Positions 52,804 to 63,864 of a stretch of 64,000 bases of DNA are shown one piece after another. The notes under the pieces are model-generated. The model did not search any database and was not told where the DNA came from. It saw nothing but the letters and a program-made list of their open reading frames with translations. The stretch is from Nannochloris sp. 'desiccata' (taxonomy: Eukaryota > Chlorophyta > Trebouxiophyceae > Chlorellales > Chlorellaceae): positions 124,001 to 188,000 of the forward strand of contig JAGTXX020000014.1 in assembly GCA_019044685.2 (NCBI GenBank), in the 5' to 3' direction. The position numbers were made by a program, and so were the translations under genes. Each line of letters begins with the position of its first letter. Position 1 is the stretch's first letter.

Positions 52804-55800
52804 CTACCATACCTTGTCTGGTCTCCAGTAAACCTCTGCAATTGAAGCAGCTACCAGACCGACCAATAATACCACTGAAACCAGAATATATGTAAAGTCC
52901 CTTGGTGACTTATGCGACCCCGCAAACGATGGCTTGGCTACAATGCTGTGTATAAACACCGAAGCAGGGATAATAGGCACTACAAGAACTGAACCAGTGC
53001 GCAATGCAGCACTTGCATCAGCGCTTAACGTGGATGCAAGGTCTAATAATTGTAAGCTTACCGCCCGGACACGCTCTTGTGCAACGCTTAGTGCCATATT
53101 CAAGCCTCCTTCACGAGGGACAACAATCTGATCAAAAGGAGAGGGTTGAAGGGCCATATTTGCAGCAGCAGAGGCCGCAGCAATAGCAAATGGGCTCACA
53201 AAGTCGCAATCCAACGGTTGTTCGATCTGGAAGTGCTTTTCATCTAAAGCCGTCTCCAGCCTGATGCTCTGATTTAAAAGTCGATTTAACTGCTGTAAAC
53301 GGACAGGAGAAGGGCGAGAAATCGCAGTAATAACTGGAATTGAACCAGAAAAATAAGGGGATAGCACATCGCCGCGTGGTGCAGATGATCCCCGCTTAGA
53401 GGTCAATCGAGGCGACAGCTCCTCATAAGCTTGTCCACTATTGTTCGAAGTTTCATTACCTTCAATTTGTATTGTAGAGTACTGATGGCCTGAAAGCGCC
53501 GATGCTACATTCATTAAATTTGTCCAGCCGTCAAAATCACCAGTTAAAGCAGCAAATGTAGCCAGATCCGCCCAGGCATTTGATTCGTAACGAGTCATAA
53601 GCTGGCTGCACCCACTAATGGATCTATGCGGCCTTAAGAAACCAGCGCCGGAGCTAATCCTTCGACCTCCTGAGGAACCATCATGCTGTACATCAGCAAG
53701 CGCTAGCTGTGTCGATGGATCGTCTATTATATTATCGTTTATTTGTTGAGCAGAATGCTGCCTTGAAATTTCTCCGTCCAAATCGCCATCATCGCTCACT
53801 GTTTCACCACATTCATGTAGAGAAGCATTTTCGTGAATAGTTGCTTCCACCCAAGCAGGCTTCTGCTTATCACGATATATATCTGTAGTTGTTGTTGTTC
53901 CATTAATATTTTGAGATAGATCGATAAGTTCGTATGGATGACATCCCTCGGGCGCAGGTCCCAATTCTCCGCTGATTGTAAGGGTCAAAAGCGAAGGCAC
54001 AAGGCTTTCTCCAGTGGTAAATCCACGCCTTTCAGGCAATAATGTGCCGGTAACGAGAGCAGATGCGTGCAAAGAGGCAGCTGTACGCATAGGAGGAGCA
54101 ACTCGACCAATATTCGCATTAGAACCAAATTGGTCCTTGCCATTTAACGGAGTAGTAAGAAGAAGAGTGGGGGAAGCTGTGTTTGATGCGTTCCTTTCCT
54201 CCTCTATAGTCGCAGAGCTTGGATTTTCAAGAGAACTGGTTTTCTCTGTACCAGAAGCTGATGAAGCTGTAGCTTTAGAAGGAATGGAGACGGGGACTCC
54301 TTCAACTTTAGGGGAACTAGGGAGGCTTGGCTGCGTCTTGGGGCTTGGAGATGTTATTGCAGGGTCTAAGGTGAAAGCCCTTGAAGAAGCTCGCCTCCTA
54401 GTAGACATTCTCATTGAAGAAAAGAGCCTCGAAAGGCCAAATGGCTGGCTTTGTCTTGTTTCTCCAGATCCCAGACTGAACAAGACCTCCCATTGAATTC
54501 TCCAGCCTTGTGCTGTTTCAACACGAGGGAGCAAGGTAGAGACTGGAGGCCAGACTAACCAACAATTGAGGGAAGCCCACACTAAACCAGATACATCGAC
54601 GACAATAATCCAGTTTGTAACATTGCTGATAGCATCTGCAGTATTTGTGAAGAAAAAAGTATCATAGGTGAGGAACTCGGCAACGAGAAATATAATTTTG
54701 ATTATAGAAAATGGTAACCTTTAAATTTTCAGCACCAGGCTTATTTATTATTTTCAGAGTAGCCTTACCATAGATAATAGTGAATAAGACAGCGGTAACG
54801 AACACAATATAGTATATTAGAAAGTACCAGGTGACTCCCAAAGTTTTACGCAGAGCACTGAGGTCTCGTTTAGGTGGTGGCACTGCATCGTCTCCTTCTT
54901 CTTCGCCACTATTATTAGTAGTCGTAGCAGAAGTAGCATCTTTGCTGGTTACTGTAAATGCAATTTCTTTACTACCTGTTATCATACGCAGCCATGTTTC
55001 AGATTTTATGACTTTCCAAATAGATATAACATGATTAGGGGCCATCCAGATCCACATTTGCCAGCCTCTCCAGAGCTCAATATCGGCACCCTTTATGCCA
55101 CGGGCTGCAACCCACATCGTCAAGCGATTCATGAAGTAGGAACTACCAAAAGCCAGCGCAAATTCCCATAGTCGCCAAGCAGTAATTGGTGGAATATCGG
55201 CAAAGATGAAAAGGAATGGGACAATGCACAAAATCAACGACGAAATAGCTAAAAAGTGGTAGGCACCTGCTTCAAACATTAAAAGAGATTGTGCTACAGT
55301 AAGACCTGGCTTACTAAGAGGATTATCCTTGAATAAGATCTGCAAAGCTCCCATAGCCCAACGCTGGCGCTGTTTAAAGACATCAATCAAGCCTTCTGGC
55401 GCCATGCCGTAGACTAATCGCTCGTTTAAGAACATTGAGGAGAAGCCAGAAGCAAACAGATTCATTGAGGTGTTGTAGTCCTCAGTAATAGAGCCATACG
55501 ACTGCCCACCAATGGACACCAAAGAGGTGCGGTTAAAGACGACACCTGTGCCGCAGCACGGCGTCGCCCCAACACCATCACGACCCTGCAGCATTGGACC
55601 GTAAAAGAAGCGAGCGCAATGCACCATGGGGTCGGAAGGAGGCACGTTCCAGAAATCTTGGGGTGTCTGAATAAAGGCAGTGCGTTTCTTTTGCACCCAC
55701 CCGCCACTGCCCTCGTTGCCGCGGTGGTAAAAATGACCGATGGTGCGCTGCAGAAAATCTGGGTGAGCAATCATGTCTGTATCCAGAACCATGATGAATG

Positions 55801-57242
55801 CACCCTGGCCCTGCGACCGCAGAATGGCGTGATTAATGTTGCCAGCCTTGGCGTGGTGGGGCACACCGTGCACCCGTCGACGGGCAACATACACCAACCT
55901 GGCTTCACGTTTCATGCACGTCAGCTGGTATCGAAGCCTTCGAACCATCTTTAAAACATCTTTACCAGCTCCATCATCTAAAATATGCACCGTCAGCTTG
56001 TCACCAGGCCAGTTCATGTTCAAAGCGGCAATCACCGTTGGCTCTAGCACATCCACGGATTCGGAGTATCTAACGACATAGACATCAACGTGGGGTAACT
56101 CGTCTTCCGGTAGCATATCTCCAACCCAACGTGACGGTCTTTCAATTGTACTCCACAGCGAAAGAACAAAGACAAACGAGAGCGGCAAGAAACTTAGCTC
56201 AGCAATATAGACTATGATACAGTAAACATATTGGCCGACAGGTTCAGGTATTAAAGATCGTACTCCACGCCATGCAAGATACGCAAGCATAATAAATTGC
56301 ATCAATACTGCTAAAATGCGGAATAACTTGGTGAAGGGTTTTTGTTGAGTACCTTCAGTACCGAGGCCGTCATGAGATCGAGCCATAGCAGCACGCCATG
56401 CAACATTTTGCTCTGGTGTGAGACCCTTTGTTTTATTTCCTGCTTCTACATCTTCCACAGAGTTGTCGATGTTCCTTGTCAGAACAGGCTGCCAGCCTTC
56501 AAGCTCTTCCACACTAGGCCTCTTGGTCTCTTCTTCACTACATGCTGCAAGGAAATCTGCAAGCTCAGTACGACGCCGTTTCTGTGCTAGCTCCCTTGGT
56601 GTTGATCCAAATCCGTTTAAAGCAGTTGGATCAGCGCCATATGCTAGCAGCACTTGAGCTGAAGCCATATCACCTTGGGCAGCAGCATAGTGGAGAGCCG
56701 TATCGCCCCATTGATCATTCTTGACAGCATGGACATTAGCACCTCTCTGACAAAGCCACAGTACCGCATCTGAATATAAAACATAGTAAAATCTTAGTAA
56801 ATAGTAAATAGCACGCTGGATTCTTTTCTCTCTTTAGGTGCGCCAGAAGACACCAGGTTGGTCCCACCCCACGACCAATGTTGTACTGCTTTTATTCCCT
56901 TCCCTCCTCACCTCTTTTCCCACCAACTGCAGCGGCATGCAATGCAGTAAATCCATCTAGGTCGGACTCCACGTCAAATCCAGGGGCAAAAGATAGATCA
57001 TTCAGAATATTTAAGTCGCCCGCCGCCGCCGCCCACCTCACGGCTCCTTTCAGCAGGGGTTCTCCATGTCGGCGAAGCCTCAATTCTTTCGCCAGCACTA
57101 TTTTATAGAGCACATACGTTAAAGAGAGTATGATGAAGCCTACATACACGCAAACACCCCCGATGTCAAATTGTCGGGGCACTACTAAAGATGTGTCATT
57201 AATAAAAGCTTTGATTACAAAATTGTGGACGCGTTCTGTCAT
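52804..57242 (-). CDS. Ankyrin-repeat cellulose-synthase-like GT2 enzyme, copy C
   Basis: Exons 56912-57242, 54769-56769 and 52804-54635 join to 1387 aa with the same two intron positions and phases as A and B. The ankyrin region (DGFTALHAAAVGGKRDAV, DTALHYAAAQGDMAS) and tail are clearly diverged. The core matches A and B almost residue for residue, and the helices just before it follow copy A, not B (IPEPVGQYVYCIIVYIAELS). The tail keeps LRTGSVLVVPIIPASVF and the last TM helix but loses the Pro run. It is the oldest copy by tail divergence, with a core that seems homogenised. Confidence 0.88.
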
Positions 57243-57653
57243 GATGTGTAGCCATTAAAATTGTCTGGTTCCTTCCTGTGCGGAAATAAAGAGGTTTATA
57301 TACACTCAATTGGATATCTTTCAAACTGTAAGTCAACAACCTAAATCAAATGTCCATCTCTTTTCCAAGCAGTGCTTTCAACAGTGCTCGCTCTAGAAAA
57401 TTGCGATTTTTACGTATAAATAATTATGATAAGAATTCACTCCCTCGGTATCTTTCTAGGAGTCGCATAATTTTAGGCGATGGCAGGCAATAATATTTTC
57501 AGAGCGCCATCGTCGAAAGAGCATGTGATTCTAAGATTCCTTTAAGTCGCCTCTCGCCAGGGCTACTGAATAATAATCTCAGATTACAGAATGTTTACAC
57601 GTGAGCCATCCCACTACTGGACTGCATAGACGTAGACCCTTATTAACTCGACT
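57243..57653. other. Intergenic region
   Basis: 411 bp between copy C's start and the end of the next minus-strand gene. No element recognised. Confidence 0.3.
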
Positions 57654-59819
57654 TCAACTACTCCCGGGAACCAAAATCAATGAACCATTGCAACCACCAC
57701 CACCACCCCTACTGGCCTCACCAGTCCCTCCTTCTTGCCTATTTTGCTCTTGAGTTGATCTCCTCTTCATAGGATCTCTACTGACAGCGGTAGCATTCTT
57801 TCTAGTCGTAGTACTACTACTGCTCCTGCTCCTGCTGCTGCTGCCATTATCATTTGCAACCGTTGACACTCCAATTTTCAGTCCCTTCCACACAAGTCCA
57901 ATTCCTTTACCCAACCCATAGGTCAGCAACCACGCCACCGCTGCAGTCGTTCTTTCCCACAACATCTTCAACGTGGGTGCAGCTGCATCTACAGCTTCCA
58001 GTACTAAGCTCACGTAGTATCGGATCCCAGTTAAGGCCGCCAACTGCGCAGCACGGCGGATTGGTGCTTGCCGAACTCGTAACAACCCTCCAGGTGCACA
58101 GAGAGTAAATAAAGGCAAACGATCATCGTAGGCGGCAACAACAGAGTGGAAGGTGGTGTCTACCCATCGAGAGAAGAGTAATCTATTAGAAAATCGTTGG
58201 AGTTGGCGTGTGGACCCGATCCGAGGGTGAGAGAAAACTGGCCACCAAGACGCCTCTAAGGAAGTAGTAGTAGAAGAAGAAGAAGATGAGATGAAAGGAG
58301 AAGACGAAGACATATTATCTACAACTTGTTGCTGCTTTATTACTATTTCTGCTGCTGCTGCTGCTGCTAATTCTACTGGTGGTGGCGTATGCCTTTGTAC
58401 CATGTTAGAAACGAGGGCGTACGCAGCATTGCTACTCTGTTGAATCAAATCAATGCTACTACCAGCGACATCATCCATTTCTGTATTTCTATTTATATCC
58501 CTGTTAGCAGAAATACTACTACTGCTGCTCTCTTCAGAAGAATACAATAATGAAGACGTCGCAGGTCTCCATGTTCCTCGTGCAGCTTCTTCTAAATACG
58601 CTGCTGCTACCACATCAGCTACCCTTACAGCCATGTCTTGCAGCACACTCGGAGCGAGTGTAATTAGCTGAGATTGTGATTTAGTACCTGACTGAGTGGC
58701 TCTCCAACCATTGATTCTGCTTGTACCAGGGACGCTACATGCCTCGGGTGACAGGTTGTAACAGAGAGAGGCAGAGAAGACTCCCTCATCGTTAGTAGAA
58801 AGGAGAGAAGCTTTGGCAGCAGCGCGGAGAGATGGAGCCGTGGTGGTGGCGGTAGAGCTTAAACTTTCTTCTTCTTCTTCTACTTCTCCTCCTTTCTTAA
58901 ATTCTGTGTTTTGGTCAGAGATGGGGGCTTCGATGATTTGTGTTGATTGTAGAAGACGTATAACGCTGCAATACACACTGACTCTTTCTTCTATAGCATA
59001 CCAATCGATGCCTAAACTCGAGGAATCTACATCGTCAGTCTCAGCATCATCACGTTGTTGCTGTCCTCGTTTTCTTTCTTTCTTCTCACCAGTCGTACCA
59101 GTAACCTCTCTGCTCTTCTCCTTCTTCTTGCTGCCTACTATGGCGTGCTCAAGTCCAGCAGGGAGGTACCCCAGCCATGCATTTGCTGCTGCTGCGCTGC
59201 TTTCCTTCAAAATTGAATTGCAGACATCAGCACTGGTGGCGGCGGTGGCCGTGACGGCAGAATTATTCTTTATAATGTTCTTATTTATAGCCGATTCCAG
59301 GGCTGCTAAGGAAAGAGCTAATAGCCTACGCCGCGCATCGCCTCGTAGACCTTGTAACCATAATAATGGAGTAGTTATTGGGGCATTAGCACCACCTTCC
59401 ATGTTTAAATTCTTAATATTACTACACTCGTCGGCTTTGTCGTCCAGTCCCGCCCAGGCAGCTCTCCAAATTTCTTCTACAGAAGAAAGGACGGGTGGTT
59501 GTGGTAGGGCAGATTCATTCTCAAACTGTTCATTGGCATCTACCTCTGGCAGATGAGCTGCTGTAAGGTGCCTAGCAGAGGCCTTCAACGTTTCCAAGGA
59601 GAGAGCGGTGGCAGCAGATGCAGCCGCTGCAGCGGTGAACAGATGGCTTGTCTCAGCTGGTGAAAATTCAGGAAATACACGATGATTACGATATAATCGT
59701 GTATCTATGGGTCGAATGCGATGATTCAATAAATACATGCGGGCAAAATTACGTTGTGCTGGACGAGGCAAGATGCCATTTGGCAAGATTAATTCCATTG
59801 CAGGATGCACAGGGACCAT
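57654..59819 (-). CDS. Large unknown protein with low-complexity stretches and C-terminal hydrophobic segment
   Basis: From ATG 59819 (MVPVHPAMELILPNGILP), 721 aa in a single exon; farther upstream in-frame codons are less likely starts. The N-terminal 60 residues are Arg/Tyr-rich and look conserved (RMYLLNHRIRPIDTRLYRNH). Long Ala, Ser and Lys/Glu low-complexity runs follow, some encoded by trinucleotide repeats (GCT)n and (TCT)n. Residues ~540-660 look globular (RIGSTRQLQRFSNRLLFSRW, LPLFTLCAPGGLLRVRQ, then hydrophobic AAVAWLLTYGLGKGIGLVW). The end is basic and Gly-rich. No family recognised; a membrane-associated protein is possible. Confidence 0.65.
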   Translation of the reverse strand: MVPVHPAMELILPNGILPRPAQRNFARMYLLNHRIRPIDTRLYRNHRVFPEFSPAETSHLFTAAAAASAATALSLETLKASARHLTAAHLPEVDANEQFENESALPQPPVLSSVEEIWRAAWAGLDDKADECSNIKNLNMEGGANAPITTPLLWLQGLRGDARRRLLALSLAALESAINKNIIKNNSAVTATAATSADVCNSILKESSAAAANAWLGYLPAGLEHAIVGSKKKEKSREVTGTTGEKKERKRGQQQRDDAETDDVDSSSLGIDWYAIEERVSVYCSVIRLLQSTQIIEAPISDQNTEFKKGGEVEEEEESLSSTATTTAPSLRAAAKASLLSTNDEGVFSASLCYNLSPEACSVPGTSRINGWRATQSGTKSQSQLITLAPSVLQDMAVRVADVVAAAYLEEAARGTWRPATSSLLYSSEESSSSSISANRDINRNTEMDDVAGSSIDLIQQSSNAAYALVSNMVQRHTPPPVELAAAAAAEIVIKQQQVVDNMSSSSPFISSSSSSTTTSLEASWWPVFSHPRIGSTRQLQRFSNRLLFSRWVDTTFHSVVAAYDDRLPLFTLCAPGGLLRVRQAPIRRAAQLAALTGIRYYVSLVLEAVDAAAPTLKMLWERTTAAVAWLLTYGLGKGIGLVWKGLKIGVSTVANDNGSSSRSRSSSSTTTRKNATAVSRDPMKRRSTQEQNRQEGGTGEASRGGGGGCNGSLILVPGSS

Positions 59820-60037
59820 TGTCAGTCCTGAGATGGATACCCAATAATTAGAATGGATTGAATATATGAAGATATGCAATGTACGTTTAGTAGATTTCGA
59901 ATAAAAGCCGCTTTTTGAAATTTGTCTGTGTCCCCTTGTCAAAAAATGCAGCTCTACCAAGCACGCGTGGATATAAAGAAATTCCTCAAAAAAATATTTA
60001 GATTGCCACCTTTCTATATATCAACAATTAAGGCGTC

Positions 60038-60714
60038 ATGTCACAAAAGGCAGTCGTTCTTCACGCAGGCCCATCATCTGCTCGCAAAGCAACAGAGGTC
60101 TCAGTCCCTCAACCTTCAGGCCAACCTGGCAGCGTGCATCCCCCAGAATATATGTATGTACTGGAACACACGGGTACCAGAATTAATGCCCCAAATCCTT
60201 TCAAATTTACTCATTAATAATTTTCCACATGCTGTTCCATGTCGTTTTCCGCCTACCCAAACTTAAGTTAATTTCTTTTCATCGTTGCAGAGAATTTCTT
60301 CCTGGAGCTGATCCAGACCATCTATTAGCAGCCGATTGTCCATTTTCTCAATTAACTGGCAAGCATGTAGTTGTTATTTATGACTCCAGAGGGAAAGGGC
60401 AGCCAAATCCATGTGCATCCCGATTGACCACAAATGTAGAAAATGGATTAGAAATAGAGGTGAAAGGCGATGCTCTTGTTTTATACGCACTACACAACAC
60501 TGGATTTGGTATTCAACAATGGTCGGAGCTTGATAATGTCATTTATGATGAGCTATTGGAATTTTTTGGACAGGGCTTGAAACCACAAAAAGTTGATATC
60601 GATAGATTGGTGAAAGATTTTAAGAGCGGGAAGTTTAATTATCCTGTAGATGATGGGAAGACTGGGGATGAAGATGCAAATAAAGATGATGGAAGTTTGC
60701 CTGGATGGGGTTGA
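60038..60714 (+). CDS. Two-exon 179-aa protein, unknown
   Basis: Exon 1 (60038-60153) ends at donor GTATGT and exon 2 (60291-60714) follows acceptor TCGTTGCAG, with exact phase. The protein reads MSQKAVVLHAGPSSARKATE ... PPEYIEFLPGADPDHLLAAD, LTGKHVVVIYDSRGKGQPNP, GDALVLYALHNTGFGIQQWS and VDIDRLVKDFKSGKFNYPVD. It looks like a compact cytosolic domain without signal peptide or TM helix. I do not recognise the family. Starts divergently, 218 bp from the 721-aa gene. Confidence 0.75.
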
Positions 60715-61060
60715 TAGAGAGAAAATAAGAAATAAGGGTGATAAAGTAGCAGAGGAGGTAGTGGAGGACGGCGCCACCTAGGCGGGGGAGGGGACCCAAG
60801 GAGGAAATAAAGATATGTATGAAGCGGAGGGGGGCTTTGGCGCTTGCTTCTGAAGTTGAATACGGCGGTGCGTGTTGAGGTGTTACCATATAATTTAATG
60901 TATTGACTGTTTGAAAAAATATCTAAAAAGTGAAGTTTGTCCAAGCAGAATAAAGATTCGGAAGTCCCGAATTTGCTGACCTGGCCGGGCCTTTGAAACG
61001 AAACGAAATAAAAGAGCTAGCGCATCAAACCTCATAGGCACAAACAAACCGATAACCGTA
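60715..61060. other. Intergenic region
   Basis: 346 bp between two + strand genes; a G-rich stretch is at 60750-60800. No gene seen. Confidence 0.3.
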
Positions 61061-61560
61061 ATGGAAACTCTTCGAAGGATTTCAGGAAAGTTCTCACGAC
61101 GCCAGCACGACACTGCTAGCGCACCTATCGCTTCGGATTCGCCCAACAAGATGGTGGATGAACCCAAGCTTACTGTGGATGTTCGACCCCAGGTAAGAAG
61201 ACATTTAAGTTTACAAGCTATATAATATTCCAGATACAACTGTTGCTGCTCTTTCGACTCTATATTCACCCTGCCTGTTCCCCTTCTAATTAATTAATCC
61301 TTGCAGGCTGCCCCCGAGCCAGCTGCAGCTCAAAATGAAGACGTCCCTCGCTCTCCGCTTACAGGAAAGCCACTGAGCCCCCGTGCACAAATGATTCGGT
61401 GAGTATAAGTGGATATGTAGTTCATTTCTTCTAGAATACTATAATTGAGTTCTGCCTGTGGTATCGCTGAATTCACTAGATCTCCAACTAGTGCTTGAAA
61501 TACTTTCTCTGCAGGGACCAGTTGGCTAGTGAATTGGAACAAGGGCCTGTCATTTTCTAA
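61061..61560 (+). CDS. Three-exon 89-aa protein, unknown
   Basis: Exons 61061-61192, 61307-61398 and 61515-61560 (donors GTAAGA and GTGAGT; acceptors TTGCAG and CTCTGCAG) join to exactly 270 nt. The N-terminus is basic and Ser-rich (METLRRISGKFSRRQHDTAS), the middle Pro/Ala-rich with SP motifs (RSPLTGKPLSPRAQ), and the end is QLASELEQGPVIF. It is probably disordered, possibly phosphorylated at the SP sites. No family recognised. Confidence 0.65.
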
Positions 61561-61839
61561 GTATAAGCTGTGAACATCACATCAGCTTATCGTATAGCAG
61601 AGCTCTGCTATGTCTAGATAGATTTTCAACCATCAGTGTTTCCCCCGCTAGCGCTTTAAAAAAATATAACTATCGTGCTCTGCTGATTATTATCTGTTTT
61701 AAATAATCTAAATAAATTGAATACATTTATCTTACAAGTTCGCATATTATATAGCACTCATTTAGAAGTTTACTGCTCTGTAAAACGGCAAGGCCATCAA
61801 AAGCAAAAAGCAAGGAGGCCAACCAAAGATTTGACAATC

Positions 61840-62549
61840 TTACAAGGGGGCAAAAAAGGTATGGGAGAAGCTGAAAGGCATGGTCTTCTTGCCGCACTTT
61901 GCCTTGGCCTTGGCGGCGTATTCGTAATTGGTGCCAGCAACAACTTGAGAGCAGGCCTTGGTGACGACAACCTTTTCAGCGGTGCACCCAGTATAACGGC
62001 CCTTCATCAAAGAAGCAGCAGTGGTCTCAGCGTCAGCTTTGAGAGCCTGCGAAACAGAACATGAAAGCCAGTGTAAGCTGAGCGATTTTAAAGGAATTGA
62101 GAAGCATTATAGTATAGGGTGAGCAATTCTCTATTTAAAGTATGTTGGTTGCGACCAGCCGGGAAACCTGCAAAATCTTTTCATCACTTACGCTGTTGGC
62201 CCTGACTTCCTTGCCCGTCAACTTAGTCCAACCACCAGGAATGGGAGGGTTCTTAGCAAGTTTGCAGACCTTGTCTTTGGGATTCCTGGCTGCAAGTTGC
62301 GGAAGAATATAATAGGTAAGTTGAAGGAACGTGTTAGATGAAGATGAATTTGGAGTCAAAAGTGCGTTGTAATGCAGTAAAAACAGATTCCCATATACAA
62401 TAGATTTGTTGACGGGGGTTTCTCCAAGGGGTGGGCTGAAAGCAAGGATAGCGTGTATAGCACGAATAGCAGTTTAATCTCTTACCAAAAGAACCCTGAG
62501 ACATGAACAGGACGGCCATAATGGCCAGGAAGATAAGGCTGAATCTCAT
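61840..62549 (-). CDS. Secreted cystatin (cysteine protease inhibitor)
   Basis: Exons 62486-62549, 62192-62289 and 61840-62046 join to 122 aa. A signal peptide (MRFSLIFLAIMAVLFMSQGS) is followed by the cystatin fold: PPIPGGWTKL supplies the N-terminal Gly that enters the protease cleft, ALKADAETTAASLM is the alpha helix, and CSQVVAGTNYEY carries the QxVxG first hairpin loop. Cys residues in VCKLAK, YTGCTAE, KACSQ and KCGKK could form two disulfides. Cystatins block papain-type proteases. The second-loop Trp of type 2 cystatins is not evident. Confidence 0.88.
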
Positions 62550-63108
62550 GACTAGCAATAAGTTAAATTACAAATATAATTATTATGGCTGTTGAAGAGG
62601 CTGGATGCGAGATTTTGTTTGGTGGGCAAAGCGGGGCAGGGGACGCGTCTGCCTCCGAAACAGAACACACAGTGGAACACAAGTGGGGGTCCAGCTTGGA
62701 CTAGTCTTGGGCAGGCCAAAGTGCTGCAACTTGTGGATAACACCAACCTCAGGTGCTTTGATTTTACTGAAAAAATTCAAAGAAAAAGTCCGATCGAAGG
62801 CGACTGGATTCGGTTGTAACTCTTTAAATAAGCAAGGGCGGCGGTACGGCCAGCGGTCACATGGAACTCTTTTCATTCACTTTTCCACGAATTAATTAGG
62901 AAGACGCATTAATTTATTTACACAATTAGTTGACATAAATAGACAAAAAATAGACAAAAGACATTGGATAATTTTAACTCATTCCGCTTTATTTATTTTA
63001 TTGTATCGATCAGAAGAAAAGTGAGAAAAAAAAGTCAAGGCCTGTTTGGGGGGTGGCGAAGACTTGAAGTTGACCATCATCTCTACAGAGAAAGGAAAAT
63101 AGCTGCAT
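62550..63108. other. Region between the cystatin genes
   Basis: 559 bp containing the upstream region of cystatin 1 and the 3' flank of the cystatin-like gene. No further gene seen. Confidence 0.3.
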
Positions 63109-63864
63109 TTAAATAGGTTGAGGAAGAGTGGTGGGAGTATCGGGACGAGGATAGTTCCTAGTGAACTTAACATTTTCCACATTAGTCTTGCCAGGTTTCT
63201 TGCCGGGGCACCTCATCTTGGAGATAGCTTGGTACTGATATACAGGAGAAGTTCCTCCAGGAAGAATCTGCTCACAGGCTCTCTGAAGCTTGGTCCTTTC
63301 AATAGCGCATCCCTTTTTGATGGCAATCTTGACTCCTTCATTGGAAGCGTCGTTGCTGAGGACCTATAGGAGGGAAAAGAACGAGACAGAGGCCGGTTAG
63401 TAAAATAGAAGGAAAGTGGTGGGCTTGAAGGAGGTAGGACGAAGTAAAATACAAGATAATTTACAGAGTTACGTCTGCTACTTGGCAACACACTCAGGCC
63501 GGCACGTCGGCAGCCATCATCAATAACTTACAGCGACGGTTTGGGGATCGACATTGTCGTTCTGCTTTTCGATCATGATCCAGCCTTGATCACGCTCGCA
63601 GATCTTGGGGGCCTTGGGGCCTGAGGGGCCTGAAAGGGGAAAAAGCCGACAAAATTAGAAGTTTAATTGGGGCCAGAGGGGGGAAATGCGCTGCGAGACC
63701 GAAAAGGCCCGCGATTCGCGACAATTGTAATTCATTCAACTCTATATGGGTTGAATATGCCGGCAGAAAACACGCAATGTGTATTGCCGAGAGAACTCAC
63801 GTTGAGCATTGGTCACGACCACAAAGCAGAGTGCCACGCACAAAAGGATTGCAGAGCGGTTCAT
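63109..63864 (-). CDS. Secreted cystatin-like paralogue with altered QxVxG loop
   Basis: Exons 63801-63864, 63532-63629 and 63109-63363 join to 138 aa. Exons 1 and 2 have exactly the lengths of the neighbouring cystatin (64 and 98 nt), and that decided between two close acceptors. Signal peptide MNRSAILLCVALCFVVVTNA. The order of Cys blocks matches (KICERDQGW, KKGCAIERTK, RACEQILPGGTSP, MRCPGKK). The loop reads QILPG where the paralogue has QVVAG, so inhibition may be weakened or retargeted. The C-terminus is extended and Pro-rich. Confidence 0.8.

Noticed and set aside
58345..58375. GCT trinucleotide run as a regulatory microsatellite
   Set aside because: It lies inside the 721-aa coding region and simply encodes an Ala/Ser low-complexity stretch.
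58813..59556. 247-aa plus-strand ORF
   Set aside because: Antisense of the 721-aa gene; rich in Ser/Phe/Leu as expected from the complement of Glu/Ala/Lys codons.
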